A stretch of DNA of 64,000 nucleotides from an uncultured Prevotellaceae bacterium (GCA_900318885.1 ONMN01000024.1:1-64000), one strand, 5' to 3'; counted from the first letter of the stretch, positions 35,100 to 44,728 are shown. The notes: generated by a model from the sequence alone, not told the origin. Made by a program: numbers and translations.

Positions 35100-37108
35100 T
35101 ACTTATGTTCAAAATCCGGTTTGCGCCAGAGCAACGCCTGGCCGATAAGATCCTGCGTCAAAAGTGTGAAATGGTCTTGCTTGGGGTTGAGGATGAAAAT
35201 ACCGTGTTGGTTGGTATTGTCATCCTTGATGACAAACCGCTTGTATTTGAAGAATAGCGGAACGTCGTTCTCCTTGATGCGCGTCGAATCGAATACCTGG
35301 CCGGAATTGTACATGAACTTTATAATATTGTTGAGCTTTCCCGTCGAAGCGACCTCATAACCCACGGGGACATCCTTGAGCAGGGTGCGGATGGTATTCA
35401 TGGCCGACTTGTCCTCACTGGTGCTGGCCAACACGCCCTGGTGCAGATAGAAGGGACCAATCTTCATGTTGGCCGTGCAAGTGTCGTTCCACATGTAGAT
35501 GGCAGCCTCACTGATATTGTTGTCGCCGGCAATGACGTAGTTCTGGTTCTCCTTGGGCGAGATATCGATGTCGCCATTATTATAGTAGATGTAGTCGTCG
35601 TAGTTGAGTCGTACCAAGGGGGTGACGTAGGCCTTGGCCTGGAACTCCTCTCCGGGGAGATAAGACCACGTGATGGTGAACAGGCTGTCGTCACTGCAGC
35701 GACGGCCCAGACCCTCACGACACATCTTGCCACCGAGGGTGGGGTAGAACACGGTGTATTCGACGTTCTTGACATACTCGTCGACAATCTCGCCGATAAT
35801 CTCGTGGTCGATTTCTACCTTCGTGGTGGTAGAAGGGTTGGTGAGCTTGAGGGCGGAGGTAGGTATCTTGGCATATATCTGCTTCCTGACGCGGGGCATG
35901 ACGTCGGTCTCGTGGACGATGTACTTGCCGACCATCAGGTTGTATAAGTTGGCCACCTGCGGATCGATGATCAGATCGGCGATGGGGGCAACCTTGATGT
36001 CGATGAGCTCCACGTTGTTGTCGTCCTTGTTGCCGCCAGGGGTGAACTTGAGCGACTTGAACCACTGGTCAACCACTTGGCTCTTCAAGGTCATGTTACT
36101 GCTGTCGTGCATTCCTGCCAGCTGCAGGGCGAGGGCACTATTGCCACCGAGAGCCTCAACGTGGGTCTCGCGGTCTGTCTGCGTTTTGGTCACCCAGTCC
36201 TGTGTCTCCGTACCGTCTTTGCCTCCGACGCAATAGAGGAAGGTAGCACCGGCCTGCTTGTCGACCGTTTCGCGTGAGTCGGTGACATGGCGGTTCATCG
36301 TGGTGCTGAGCTTGATCTTGCCGCCCAACTGGGCATGATAGATGATATGTGTGCCGTAGGTCTGGAGCATATTCTGAATGATGCGCTGCGCCTCGGTAAG
36401 ATTGTTTTCATTGATGGCTTTTGAAGCCAGCTGCTGATAGCGGAGGAAGCCCTGGGACAATGCCTCGGGATGCTCGCGGGCAATATATAAGAGGTCATAA
36501 GGCTCCATGTGGCGCGAAGCTACGGTCAGACCATCGTTAATGATGCAGAAAGCAAACTCGTTGCTCGTCAAATCGGTCTTGTTGAAGGTTGTCGTGGCCT
36601 CAGCCTGAAACAGGAGTAAATCAACCTTCACCGATGACTTACGGGTAAGCTTCTCGCAGATGGTCGTGGCATCCGTGCCGCTGTAGACATGATGGAAGGA
36701 CGAGGGAGAGACGTCGTCGACCAGGGTCGTTGAGCCATGTTCCTCATCGAACTTCTTGATAAAATCCATATCGATGACACGGTCGCGCACCTCGTCGTAG
36801 TTACTATACTTTCCGGTACCGTTATAACCGTAACCCACACCGTAACTGCGATAAAGGTCGCCGATGTATGCCATACGCTGGGCGGCATGTACTCTCGTCC
36901 AGTACTCCTCGGTGTAGTCGCCATAGGCGTTGGCAGGATCGTATTCCTCCAATACCGTTTGAAGGTCATCTTCACGAGAGCAAGATGTCAATAAAGTGAA
37001 GAGTGAAGAGTGAAGAGTGAAGAATGCTGCGCACAGCATCCACTTCATCGACTTTCCTGTCTTTACGCTGGTCCGTCTCATTTCTTTTTTCGTCTTCATA
37101 TTTGTCAT
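35099..37108 (-). CDS. MACPF-domain lipoprotein 6
   Basis: A 669-aa protein (start 37108, or 37099 at MKTKKEMRR). Its lipoprotein signal is partly made of a heptamer repeat (FFTLHSSLFTLLTSC) and the Cys is followed by SREDD. An N-terminal GVGYGYNGTG motif precedes the MACPF domain, whose signature is intact: TYGTHIIYHAQLGG (about 249-262). A further 300 residues of beta-rich C-terminus (about 370-669) may be a membrane- or receptor-binding domain. It is the last of six MACPF genes. MACPF proteins oligomerise into pores; BSAP toxins of Bacteroides are precedents. The target is unknown. Confidence 0.9.
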   Translation of the reverse strand: MTNMKTKKEMRRTSVKTGKSMKWMLCAAFFTLHSSLFTLLTSCSREDDLQTVLEEYDPANAYGDYTEEYWTRVHAAQRMAYIGDLYRSYGVGYGYNGTGKYSNYDEVRDRVIDMDFIKKFDEEHGSTTLVDDVSPSSFHHVYSGTDATTICEKLTRKSSVKVDLLLFQAEATTTFNKTDLTSNEFAFCIINDGLTVASRHMEPYDLLYIAREHPEALSQGFLRYQQLASKAINENNLTEAQRIIQNMLQTYGTHIIYHAQLGGKIKLSTTMNRHVTDSRETVDKQAGATFLYCVGGKDGTETQDWVTKTQTDRETHVEALGGNSALALQLAGMHDSSNMTLKSQVVDQWFKSLKFTPGGNKDDNNVELIDIKVAPIADLIIDPQVANLYNLMVGKYIVHETDVMPRVRKQIYAKIPTSALKLTNPSTTTKVEIDHEIIGEIVDEYVKNVEYTVFYPTLGGKMCREGLGRRCSDDSLFTITWSYLPGEEFQAKAYVTPLVRLNYDDYIYYNNGDIDISPKENQNYVIAGDNNISEAAIYMWNDTCTANMKIGPFYLHQGVLASTSEDKSAMNTIRTLLKDVPVGYEVASTGKLNNIIKFMYNSGQVFDSTRIKENDVPLFFKYKRFVIKDDNTNQHGIFILNPKQDHFTLLTQDLIGQALLWRKPDFEHK
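36995..37022. repeat. Heptamer AGTGAAG repeat inside a signal peptide
   Basis: Four perfect units of AGTGAAG encode the LFTLHSS-type hydrophobic core of the MACPF 6 signal peptide on the minus strand. Confidence 0.9.
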
Positions 37109-39300
37109 TTGCCAAAATTTTTGATTGTAATATAAATCGGGAAGAACTTAAAGAACTCCTGACTGGAATAGTTGAATGCACTGACATACTCCGGGTAGTC
37201 GAGCAGCAGGTCGGTTCCTGAAGCACTGACACGCATGATGCGCGCCTCGCCTTCATCGCTTGTGACAACAGGGAATCCGCTGGCATCATTCTGCTGCCAG
37301 GTGATGGCCATCGTCGGTTGATCGGGATGTGAGAGTACCCAGTAGCCGTTAGGCCAGTCCAATCCGAGCATGTTACGGCCATCAAATTCGTGGCTGTAGA
37401 AAATGCTCATGCGGTTGCCCAGCATCTTGGTGATGCTCTGCGACTCCATGACCGAGGGCAGGTAGTCCTCCAGGCCGATGGCCTTGACGGAATTGCTCAC
37501 AGCATCAGCCCATCTCAGGTGGCCGTCCTCGTCGCCAGTACGCTCGTCGGCACGCTTGATATGGTCGCCTCCGTCTATCAGGGCGAACCAGTAGCCTGCG
37601 CTGTTCTTATAGAGTGTTCCGTTATAATCTTTATATCTTCTCTTGGCGAACTCCACAAATGCAGAGTCTTTCTCCCAGTATGTGCGCATGTTGTCATTCT
37701 TCAGCGCTACCGGTTTCACCGACCAGAAGGTGCTGGCGACCTTCGCAAAATTCATCGGCTCAGCAACAACACTGGGTTGTTCGGTGAAGACGACAGACTG
37801 ATAATTCAAAAGCTGCTCTTTCTTGGTAGGACAGGGGATTGGCTGAACGGCTCCCCAGTAGAAGTACAGATTCTTCAGCCTTTTCGTCTTCTGGTCGAAG
37901 AGGTTTCTAATATAGGTGGTGTCGCTCTCAGCGTGGATGCTGTCGTTGGGGATGTATGTCGATGCACTGCCTTGCCAGATGACGCGTCCCGGACGGTGGT
38001 TCTCATCGCCTACGAACAGTCCGGAATACAGGTAGGGACGCATATTGCCGTCTTTACCTTTAATCAGCGGATAAGCCACGATACAGGTTGAGTCGCTGCG
38101 AATGGAAGGAACATACTCCTTACAGATGATACAGGCTTTGTTGGAATCATTATAGATGACTCTCACATCCTGACCATAATTGCCCTCTACCGGTATGGTA
38201 CCGTAGGGAGCCTCGTAAATCTCCTTTGTGGGGGCTTCTTTCTTCAGGTAGGTCTCAAAGACCTTGCGCATCACCTTACGGGTGGTGGCATTCTCAAAGA
38301 GCTGGTAGTATGGCAGGAAACGGCCGCTGACGAAGGAGGCGTTGTAGTTGTTGGGCTCAATACTGATATTGTTGGCCCAGCCATAGTAGTCGCCATCGCC
38401 GATTTTCTTGGCAGCGGCACTCTTATGGTCGAAAGTCCTGTGAAGCTTGGCACAGTCTTCACTGTCGCCACCCTTGACCTTGATTTCGCCTTCGTACTGA
38501 ACGGTGTTTCTGACGAGTTTCTCGATGACCTTAGAGGGGGGAGAGGTTGTTACAACATCCTTGCCAAAGAGGGTTTCTGTCACCTGATTGATCGTATAAC
38601 TCTTATCTACGCAGGAGTCGCGTTCGATTTGCATCGTCAGCTCAATCATACCGCCCAGATTGGAAGACACGACGAGGTGTGTGCCGAACTTCTCGGAGAA
38701 GGTGACGGCATCAGCTTCGGTGATACCGTTCTCGGTCTTGGCGACCAGTTGTTTGACAGCCTGACGGAAGTCTGCCGCGAGGATGCTGTTATTGTTATCC
38801 AGCTCGTCCAGATTCAGACATTGCAGCATGCCGACATCCATGGTCATGGTGGCCATGATGTGCTTGATGAACATGTGGGCTTTATAGCTGTTGTGCCAGA
38901 TGGTCCTGGAAAACACATTGTTCTCACGGTAATACTTACCAGTTGCGATGGCACCGGTTTCGTCGATGGTGTACTTGGTCTCAGAATGTCCCATCTCCTC
39001 CAGGGTGTTGCCGCTGAAGATGTCCATGGACGTATAATGGCGTCGCTCGGAATTGATGATGAGTCCTAACGTTGCCTCGTAGGACCTGAGACGTTCCATG
39101 TTGACGATGGGGGAGGTGGAGAAGTACTTGTCGTCCATCACGCTGCCGGCGGCGTTGTAGGCATAGCCTAAGCGCTGCAGTTTTATCTGTTCGGCCGAAT
39201 AGGTTCTAGTCAGATCGTCGTAGCTCACATCACTGTCCTTCAAATCATCGGAACAGGAAATGAGGAGAAGGGCGAAAAGAATATAAAGGTATTTATTCAT
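37105..39300 (-). CDS. MACPF-domain lipoprotein 5
   Basis: About 731 aa from ATG 39300 (MNKYLYILFALLLISCSDDL); an ATG at 39309 lies inside the end of the previous gene. Lipobox LISC followed by SDDLKD fits surface export. N-terminal RLGYAYNAAG, then the MACPF signature KFGTHLVVSSNLGG (about 203-216) and GEIKVKGGDSED (about 270). The C-terminal 400 residues are beta-rich (IPCPTKKEQLLNYQSVVF; MAITWQQNDASGFPVV), unlike the shorter paralogues. It overlaps the next gene by 4 bp. Probably a pore-forming subunit with a binding domain. Confidence 0.9.
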   Translation of the reverse strand: MNKYLYILFALLLISCSDDLKDSDVSYDDLTRTYSAEQIKLQRLGYAYNAAGSVMDDKYFSTSPIVNMERLRSYEATLGLIINSERRHYTSMDIFSGNTLEEMGHSETKYTIDETGAIATGKYYRENNVFSRTIWHNSYKAHMFIKHIMATMTMDVGMLQCLNLDELDNNNSILAADFRQAVKQLVAKTENGITEADAVTFSEKFGTHLVVSSNLGGMIELTMQIERDSCVDKSYTINQVTETLFGKDVVTTSPPSKVIEKLVRNTVQYEGEIKVKGGDSEDCAKLHRTFDHKSAAAKKIGDGDYYGWANNISIEPNNYNASFVSGRFLPYYQLFENATTRKVMRKVFETYLKKEAPTKEIYEAPYGTIPVEGNYGQDVRVIYNDSNKACIICKEYVPSIRSDSTCIVAYPLIKGKDGNMRPYLYSGLFVGDENHRPGRVIWQGSASTYIPNDSIHAESDTTYIRNLFDQKTKRLKNLYFYWGAVQPIPCPTKKEQLLNYQSVVFTEQPSVVAEPMNFAKVASTFWSVKPVALKNDNMRTYWEKDSAFVEFAKRRYKDYNGTLYKNSAGYWFALIDGGDHIKRADERTGDEDGHLRWADAVSNSVKAIGLEDYLPSVMESQSITKMLGNRMSIFYSHEFDGRNMLGLDWPNGYWVLSHPDQPTMAITWQQNDASGFPVVTSDEGEARIMRVSASGTDLLLDYPEYVSAFNYSSQEFFKFFPIYITIKNFGK

Positions 39301-39301
39301 A

Positions 39302-40501
39302 TCAGTCATCTTCGTAGTTACGTAATGATTTATCCATGTAGCTTCTCAGTATGTTACGTGCCTTGGCATCGTATACCACCTCGTAGATAGGCACCAGGCG
39401 GATATCGATCAGTGCCGCATCCTTCGGAGTCACCGTTGACTGCCATTTCTTCAAGGTCAGCGAGTCTATCTTTGCTTCCTGACCAGTGGTGAAGGCCGTC
39501 ACGAGTGATACGTCACCACCACGGGCGGTGATATGGCTCTCTGAATTGCGGTTACACTTCTCGGCAGCATCCTTATATTCGGTACTGATCTCGGTACGGA
39601 TGTTGACAAATTTAATCTGAACAGACAACTCCAGGGCCACCTTCACGTCGAGTGAATTGGACACGGAGTCCATGGATGTCGTGTTGTAATAGTCCAGCGA
39701 GCAACCTAAGACGGAGCGTCTCACGAAACCAGAACCAATCTCTTCGATAAATTCGCGGCAGTAACCGCTGGCTGTATATGCTGAAGAAGCAGAATGGACC
39801 TTCCGGACAAACTTCTGCATCACACTAGCGAATCCAGGGGCGTAGACCTCTTTAAAGAGGGGTACAACCTTGGCCAGTGAGTCTGCGTCAATGCTGACAT
39901 AGGTGTCGGCTACCGATGAGGTGGCTACGGCATGGGAAACCAGCTCACGCAGGTTCAGGTAGTTGAGGTCGCGCGAGAAATAGCTCTGCTTCAGGCGCAT
40001 CAACGAATAGTAGCTCTTCTGGGTAGAGAAGCTCTTCTTGTTGAAGGCTACATCCAAATCGACCGAGAACATACCTGCGCTAAAACCTAAACCGATGTCG
40101 AGCGCCAGGGAGTCTCTCAGGGACTTGACGCTGGTGCTGTAGAAGAACTTTTGCTCGGTAGCGGGATTGTAGTCGTCGACAAGAAAGGAGGTATTGTACT
40201 TCTTTTCCATATCGCGCAGGTTACGCATATTGAACACCTCCATATCGGTACCGACACAGTAGGACTCATTATCCCTGTAGGTGTAGCCGGCACCACGGAT
40301 GGCGTTGATGTCATCTTCAACTTGCTTAATATCTTCAGGGGTATAGGCCCTGGCAAGCCACGATATGGGCGCGTAACTGACTTCGGAGTCGTCGGCAGCC
40401 TGAGATGTCTCAGGAACAACGGGTATATCCTCGTCATTGCTGCACGATGCCATCGCCAACATGCCTGCTGCTATATATAAATATAATAAGGTGTACTTCA
40501 T
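39302..40501 (-). CDS. MACPF-like lipoprotein 4, degenerate signature
   Basis: A 399-aa lipoprotein (MASCSNDEDIP). N-terminal GAGYTYRDNESYCVGTDMEV matches the array's shared start motif. Where intact MACPF proteins have Y/W-G-T-H, this has EIGSGFVRRSVLGC (about 250-263), so Gly-Thr-His is replaced by Gly-Ser-Gly. The later conserved ITARGGDVSLVT (about 328) is kept. There is no long C-terminal domain. Family membership follows from both flanking motifs and its place in the array; the altered signature suggests a specialised or regulatory subunit. Confidence 0.82.
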   Translation of the reverse strand: MKYTLLYLYIAAGMLAMASCSNDEDIPVVPETSQAADDSEVSYAPISWLARAYTPEDIKQVEDDINAIRGAGYTYRDNESYCVGTDMEVFNMRNLRDMEKKYNTSFLVDDYNPATEQKFFYSTSVKSLRDSLALDIGLGFSAGMFSVDLDVAFNKKSFSTQKSYYSLMRLKQSYFSRDLNYLNLRELVSHAVATSSVADTYVSIDADSLAKVVPLFKEVYAPGFASVMQKFVRKVHSASSAYTASGYCREFIEEIGSGFVRRSVLGCSLDYYNTTSMDSVSNSLDVKVALELSVQIKFVNIRTEISTEYKDAAEKCNRNSESHITARGGDVSLVTAFTTGQEAKIDSLTLKKWQSTVTPKDAALIDIRLVPIYEVVYDAKARNILRSYMDKSLRNYEDD

Positions 40502-40522
40502 ACTTAATTCCTGTTTTCTTGC

Positions 40523-41647
40523 CTATTTCGTCCCATTCGTACGCAAGATGTAATTCACACGGTCTTGCACCTTACCCGTGAAGAGGTTGGCCATGGATGC
40601 TATCTTTACGTCGGTGAGTGCACACAATTTCAATTTGTCGCTTTCGGGAGTGGGAGGGAAATTGACACTTTCCATCCACTCCTTGATGCCCTGGGGAGCG
40701 GGGTTGACTCCTGACAAAATCTCGGTGACAGCCTGTACATTGCCACCGCGGACATGGATGTCAAGGTTGTAGCGGTCACGGGATATCTTGCTGAACTGCT
40801 CGGTCTGTTCGCTGGTCGATGCCTCGACACCGACGAGGAGTCCAATGCTGGCATTGAGTGCCACGCCGGCACTCATGGTCTCGGTGAGTGAAGACTTCTC
40901 AATCTGCAATGTATATTCCAGCACGCCACCCATGAACGAGCGGGCTACAAAGCCGCGACCCCACTTGTTCACGAAGTCCAGAACCATCTTGTTGCTGACA
41001 TCTCCCTCCTTGACGTTGTTGCCCTCAAGCAGTTTCCAGTCGGCATAGAAGCCTGGTGCGAAGACCATGCTGTCGCCCGTCTCCTTGTAGTACATGATGA
41101 CATTCTTGTACTGCAGGTCACGGCAGTAAGCCACGCGCTTGGTGCGCTTCATGGCAAACACCGACTCGCTTTCCTTTACACTTCCCTTGGAAAAGTTACC
41201 TGTCACGCTGATGTCAGCCACGATAACGTTGACGCCAACACTTGCAGACAGAGCCAACTGCTTGGACACCGCTTCGCGTGTCTCACCGGTGATAATCTGT
41301 TCCTCACTATACGGCGTATAATCGTCGCTGACGAAGTTCAATCCCTTGACATACTGGATGGAGTCCAGATAATTGAGGTTGAAGATGTTGAAGGCCACTC
41401 CTTCCAGATATTCAGCACCTGTGGCATAGGTATAGCCTACTCCACGCTCGAAACCTGGAGGTGCCAGCAGCCGGGAAACATAGCCTCCTGAAGGTTCCGA
41501 TCCGTTTACATTAGGTGCCCCGGAGGCACCATTACGGCCGTAAAGAGCCAACTTCTCTTCCTCTGTCAGCGGGTCGTCACTGCTACAGGAAACCATTCCA
41601 AGCACACAGGCAAGAAGGAGAAAACAATATATACGGTTCATCTTCAT
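40523..41647 (-). CDS. MACPF-like lipoprotein 3, degenerate signature
   Basis: A 374-aa lipoprotein (VLGMVSCSSDDPLTEEEK). Shares GVGYTYATGAEYLEGVAFNI near residue 70, a signature-region variant KWGRGFVARSFMGGVLEYTL (about 225-244, Thr-His replaced by Arg-Gly), and IHVRGGNVQAV (about 300). It is the shortest of the six, lying 21 bp before gene 4 and 27 bp after gene 2. The tail ends at INYILRTNGTK-like residues without a C-terminal domain. Likely the same fold as its neighbours, role unproven. Confidence 0.83.
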   Translation of the reverse strand: MKMNRIYCFLLLACVLGMVSCSSDDPLTEEEKLALYGRNGASGAPNVNGSEPSGGYVSRLLAPPGFERGVGYTYATGAEYLEGVAFNIFNLNYLDSIQYVKGLNFVSDDYTPYSEEQIITGETREAVSKQLALSASVGVNVIVADISVTGNFSKGSVKESESVFAMKRTKRVAYCRDLQYKNVIMYYKETGDSMVFAPGFYADWKLLEGNNVKEGDVSNKMVLDFVNKWGRGFVARSFMGGVLEYTLQIEKSSLTETMSAGVALNASIGLLVGVEASTSEQTEQFSKISRDRYNLDIHVRGGNVQAVTEILSGVNPAPQGIKEWMESVNFPPTPESDKLKLCALTDVKIASMANLFTGKVQDRVNYILRTNGTK

Positions 41648-41674
41648 CTTATACTCTTTGATTATCAGACATTT

Positions 41675-43081
41675 TTACTGTCTTAATTTTAAATTAAAGT
41701 AGTTCATCAACACTTCACGGGCATCCTTATCGGCAATAAGCACATAGATGGGGACCAGCGACATATCGACCATCACGGCAAGCGTGGGACGACAACTGTT
41801 CTGCCAGGCCGTGACTTGATCGTTATACAAATCACCGCCGGTGACAAGGATACACACCTGGCTCACATCGCCACCGCGCACCTTGACTGTCGCCGTTGTC
41901 TTACTCATCAGTTCTGTGGCTTCTTTGGAAACGCCAATATCGAACGTCGCCGTACCGCCTACCGACCTGTCCTTCACCTTGGTTTGGAAGCTGGCCTCGA
42001 GAGCCACCTTGACACCCAACGTGTCGCGGAGCAACGTGCTGTCAACGCTGATCTGATAGTCGAGCACCGAGCCCATCACCGACTTGCTGATAAAGCAAGG
42101 ACCAAACTCATCCAAGAACCTGTCGCAGATTTCATATTGCTTCGTCTGATTACCTTTCGCTGCAGCAATGTCCTTGGCAAAAGTCTCCTGAACGGAGTAG
42201 AATCCCGGCGACAGCAGCTTCATCTTCTCTTCACGCGAGGTAGCCTTTTCCAGCAGTGACATGACGTTCATGTACTGAATCTCGCGGGTGAACTGGGTGG
42301 TCGTCAGACGCTTGAGCGCATACTTGTTCTTAGATTTCTCTTCATGACCTTTTCCCACATCAACACCGACACTGCCACTGCCGCTACCACTTTCCTTACC
42401 CTTGCTCTTGATGGAACCGAAGTTCATGCCGACCGAGGCGTTGACGGTAAGGCTTTTGGTGATAGCCGCCTCACTGTCTGCGGTGACCACTTCCTGAGTG
42501 GTCTGCGGGTAGATGACATCGGAAATCAGTCTGACACCCGTAGCACGCTGGATGCTATCGAGCGTGACGAGATTAAACAGCTGAATCAGAGCTCCGTCGC
42601 AATAGTCGCCACCGGGCATATAGCTGTAGCCGGCACCTTTGTTGGCGGAAAACACCGTCGAGATGGAGTCCAGTGAAGGACTGCTCGACTGGACAATCGA
42701 CATATTATACTGGCTCTCTCCGCCAGCTCGTGTGGTTGCCCCCTGGGTAACAAGCGTCAGCACATTCTCGCGTACGTCCCCCCAGTTCTCACCCACCTGA
42801 ACAACAGCTGTAGTGGGACCTTCTCCAACTGACGGATAGACATTCGCCAAACCTTTCGAAGTTGCTACAGACCACTTGCCCGGCACGTTGATGAAGGCTG
42901 TATACTCCCCGTAGGAGGCGCCTGTATTCATGACGCCTTGCCCAGAGGTTCCGAGAATGGTAAACGGAGCATTGCTCGCACTACCAGTCCCCTCATTGCC
43001 TATCATATCCTCACTACTGGAGCATGCTGCCGCGAGGGCGGCAACAAGCACCAATACCGAGTAAGTTAAGTTTCTGTTCAT
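41675..43081 (-). CDS. MACPF-like lipoprotein 2 with BACON-like domain
   Basis: A 468-aa lipoprotein (VLVAALAAACSSSEDMIGNE). Residues about 50-115 look like a BACON-type beta-sandwich (GEYTAFINVPGKWSVATSKG; VQVGENWGDVRENVLTLV). The MACPF region follows: GAGYSYMPGGDYCDGALIQL (about 145), the variant signature EFGPCFISKSVMGSVLDYQI (about 323), and VKVRGGDVSQVCILVTGG (about 397). A Gly/Ser-rich insert (SKGKESGSGSGSVGVDVG) lies where one membrane-inserting helical cluster is expected. It is 13 bp from gene 1. Confidence 0.85.
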   Translation of the reverse strand: MNRNLTYSVLVLVAALAAACSSSEDMIGNEGTGSASNAPFTILGTSGQGVMNTGASYGEYTAFINVPGKWSVATSKGLANVYPSVGEGPTTAVVQVGENWGDVRENVLTLVTQGATTRAGGESQYNMSIVQSSSPSLDSISTVFSANKGAGYSYMPGGDYCDGALIQLFNLVTLDSIQRATGVRLISDVIYPQTTQEVVTADSEAAITKSLTVNASVGMNFGSIKSKGKESGSGSGSVGVDVGKGHEEKSKNKYALKRLTTTQFTREIQYMNVMSLLEKATSREEKMKLLSPGFYSVQETFAKDIAAAKGNQTKQYEICDRFLDEFGPCFISKSVMGSVLDYQISVDSTLLRDTLGVKVALEASFQTKVKDRSVGGTATFDIGVSKEATELMSKTTATVKVRGGDVSQVCILVTGGDLYNDQVTAWQNSCRPTLAVMVDMSLVPIYVLIADKDAREVLMNYFNLKLRQ

Positions 43082-43094
43082 CTTTTAAAGGTTC

Positions 43095-44609
43095 TTATTG
43101 GACGTCTTTATTTGAAATAGTCCCATACATCTTCGGATCAACCTTGAGATAGGTATCGATCAGTTCCTTGAGATATTTATAGGCTTCCTTCTCGTCATCT
43201 GATGTGCCTTTAAAGAGCTCATAAATAGGCAACGTCTCAACACCTATCATAGCTGCTTTCTCAGGATAGGTGCTCAACAACCACTTTTTCACATCTTCAT
43301 TGACCAGCGAGCCACCGGTAGACAAAATGCTAATCAGCTCAACATCACCACCACGAGCCTTGACTTTTGCAGTGGTAGAACTAGCAGCCTTGTAGGCAGC
43401 ATCGGTAACCTCCACACCGGTATTGAGCGCAAAGCTCTTACGTTTTGTAGAGTCTTTCTTCCATTCTTCCTCCATGGCCTTGATACGTGCCTTGGTAGCA
43501 GAGTCAGCCTTTGTGGTGTCCTTGATCTGCTGCTGCCACTTGAAGTCGAGAGCAACCTTCACTTCCGTGCTCTTCTTGGTCATTGACGAGTCAACAGTGA
43601 TTCGATAGTTGAGCTCCTGACCTAACAGGGATTTTACAACAACGTGGGTACCTACAACACTGAAGAATTCGTCAGCTGCAGCTCTCTTTTTGGTCTTATC
43701 TTCGCCTGCAGCCTTGAGGTTGGCAATAAACTCCGCCTTGTAACGTTTGAAACCATTGCTGAAATTAGCCTCGGTAAAGGCCAATTTATCGTCAGTCGTC
43801 GCATTGGCAAAGGCGAGCTCACGGCTGTAAATAGAACGGGTCAATCTCTTCTGCATGACAGTCTGGCCAGTGTGATTGATGTTGGTTGTATTCACTGTCA
43901 CACCCGTCGTATCGAATTTGACGGCACCGAAGTTTCCACTGGGGCTGACACTAACACCAATAATCTTGTCCAGAGCTTCCTCGCTGTGGGAATAAATATA
44001 CGCCTCCTCTGTCTGTGGTACGAGACTGCTCTTCACCAATGTAGTATCATTTTTGAGATTATCCATCTTGAAAATCTCAATACCGGTCCAGAGTGCTGGA
44101 TTGGCACCACCCTTCGTAGGATTATAACCATAGCCGACATAGATGTTCGAATTGACCATCTTCTTGAAGGCCTCAAAGTCAGTGTTGGACGACTGGGTCA
44201 CCGTCTGGGAACCATCACCCTCGCCAGCACGAGTAAATGCACCGTTTTCATCGAGGAAGTTTACCTTGTAAGACAGTTGACGGGCAGCTGCCCAGTTGCT
44301 ACCAATCATAACTGGGACGCGCATGCTGCCACGACCATAATAGCGGGAAGGAGCGAACTCCATGTAGTCGTTGGTATCAATATACCAGATTCCATCGGTC
44401 TTAATGTTCAGGTAATAAGTGCCAAAGTCACCAGATACACTTGAGAGTTGCTGTCCATTTACATCCGTCAGGATTGCGGTGTTCATAGCCTGATTGGCAA
44501 ACTGGGATGGAGTTTCAGATTCTTCTCCTACATAATTGGAGTCAGAACATGCGGTAAAGGCTGCTAAAGCCACTACAGCTACAAAGAACTGTTTCATCAT
44601 TTTTTTCAT
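43095..44609 (-). CDS. MACPF-domain lipoprotein 1 with BACON-like domain
   Basis: A 504-aa lipoprotein (AALAAFTACSDSNYVGEESE, Cys near residue 21). Residues about 50-130 resemble a BACON-type domain (GTYYLNIKTDGIWYIDTNDY; PVMIGSNWAAARQLSYKV). The MACPF part has YVGYGYNPTKGGANP, an intact signature VVGTHVVVKSLLGQELNYRI (about 316-335) and KVKARGGDVELISIL (about 415), plus a charged insert (AMEEEWKKDSTKRK). It is the first gene of the long minus-strand array, about 80 nt from a strong promoter. It would form or nucleate a pore by family precedent. Confidence 0.9.
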   Translation of the reverse strand: MKKMMKQFFVAVVALAAFTACSDSNYVGEESETPSQFANQAMNTAILTDVNGQQLSSVSGDFGTYYLNIKTDGIWYIDTNDYMEFAPSRYYGRGSMRVPVMIGSNWAAARQLSYKVNFLDENGAFTRAGEGDGSQTVTQSSNTDFEAFKKMVNSNIYVGYGYNPTKGGANPALWTGIEIFKMDNLKNDTTLVKSSLVPQTEEAYIYSHSEEALDKIIGVSVSPSGNFGAVKFDTTGVTVNTTNINHTGQTVMQKRLTRSIYSRELAFANATTDDKLAFTEANFSNGFKRYKAEFIANLKAAGEDKTKKRAAADEFFSVVGTHVVVKSLLGQELNYRITVDSSMTKKSTEVKVALDFKWQQQIKDTTKADSATKARIKAMEEEWKKDSTKRKSFALNTGVEVTDAAYKAASSTTAKVKARGGDVELISILSTGGSLVNEDVKKWLLSTYPEKAAMIGVETLPIYELFKGTSDDEKEAYKYLKELIDTYLKVDPKMYGTISNKDVQ

Positions 44610-44678
44610 AATCTTTTTATTTTTGGGTTAGTTTAAAAATTGTCTGACTTTTATCGTCACGGGTTAATAATCACCTTA

Positions 44679-44728
44679 CAGTTTTACTGTTTGGATGCAA
44701 AGATAGCAAATTTTATCCGAAAAAACAA
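44679..44728 (-). promoter_or_regulatory. Promoter of the MACPF array, with palindrome near +1
   Basis: On the minus strand TATCTTTG (44705-44698) is preceded by TTG (44728-44726) at 20 bp. Right at the expected start of transcription lies ACAGTTTTACTGT (44679-44691), a perfect 13-bp palindrome around one base, a plausible operator. The leader to the first ATG is about 80 nt. Confidence 0.7.
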
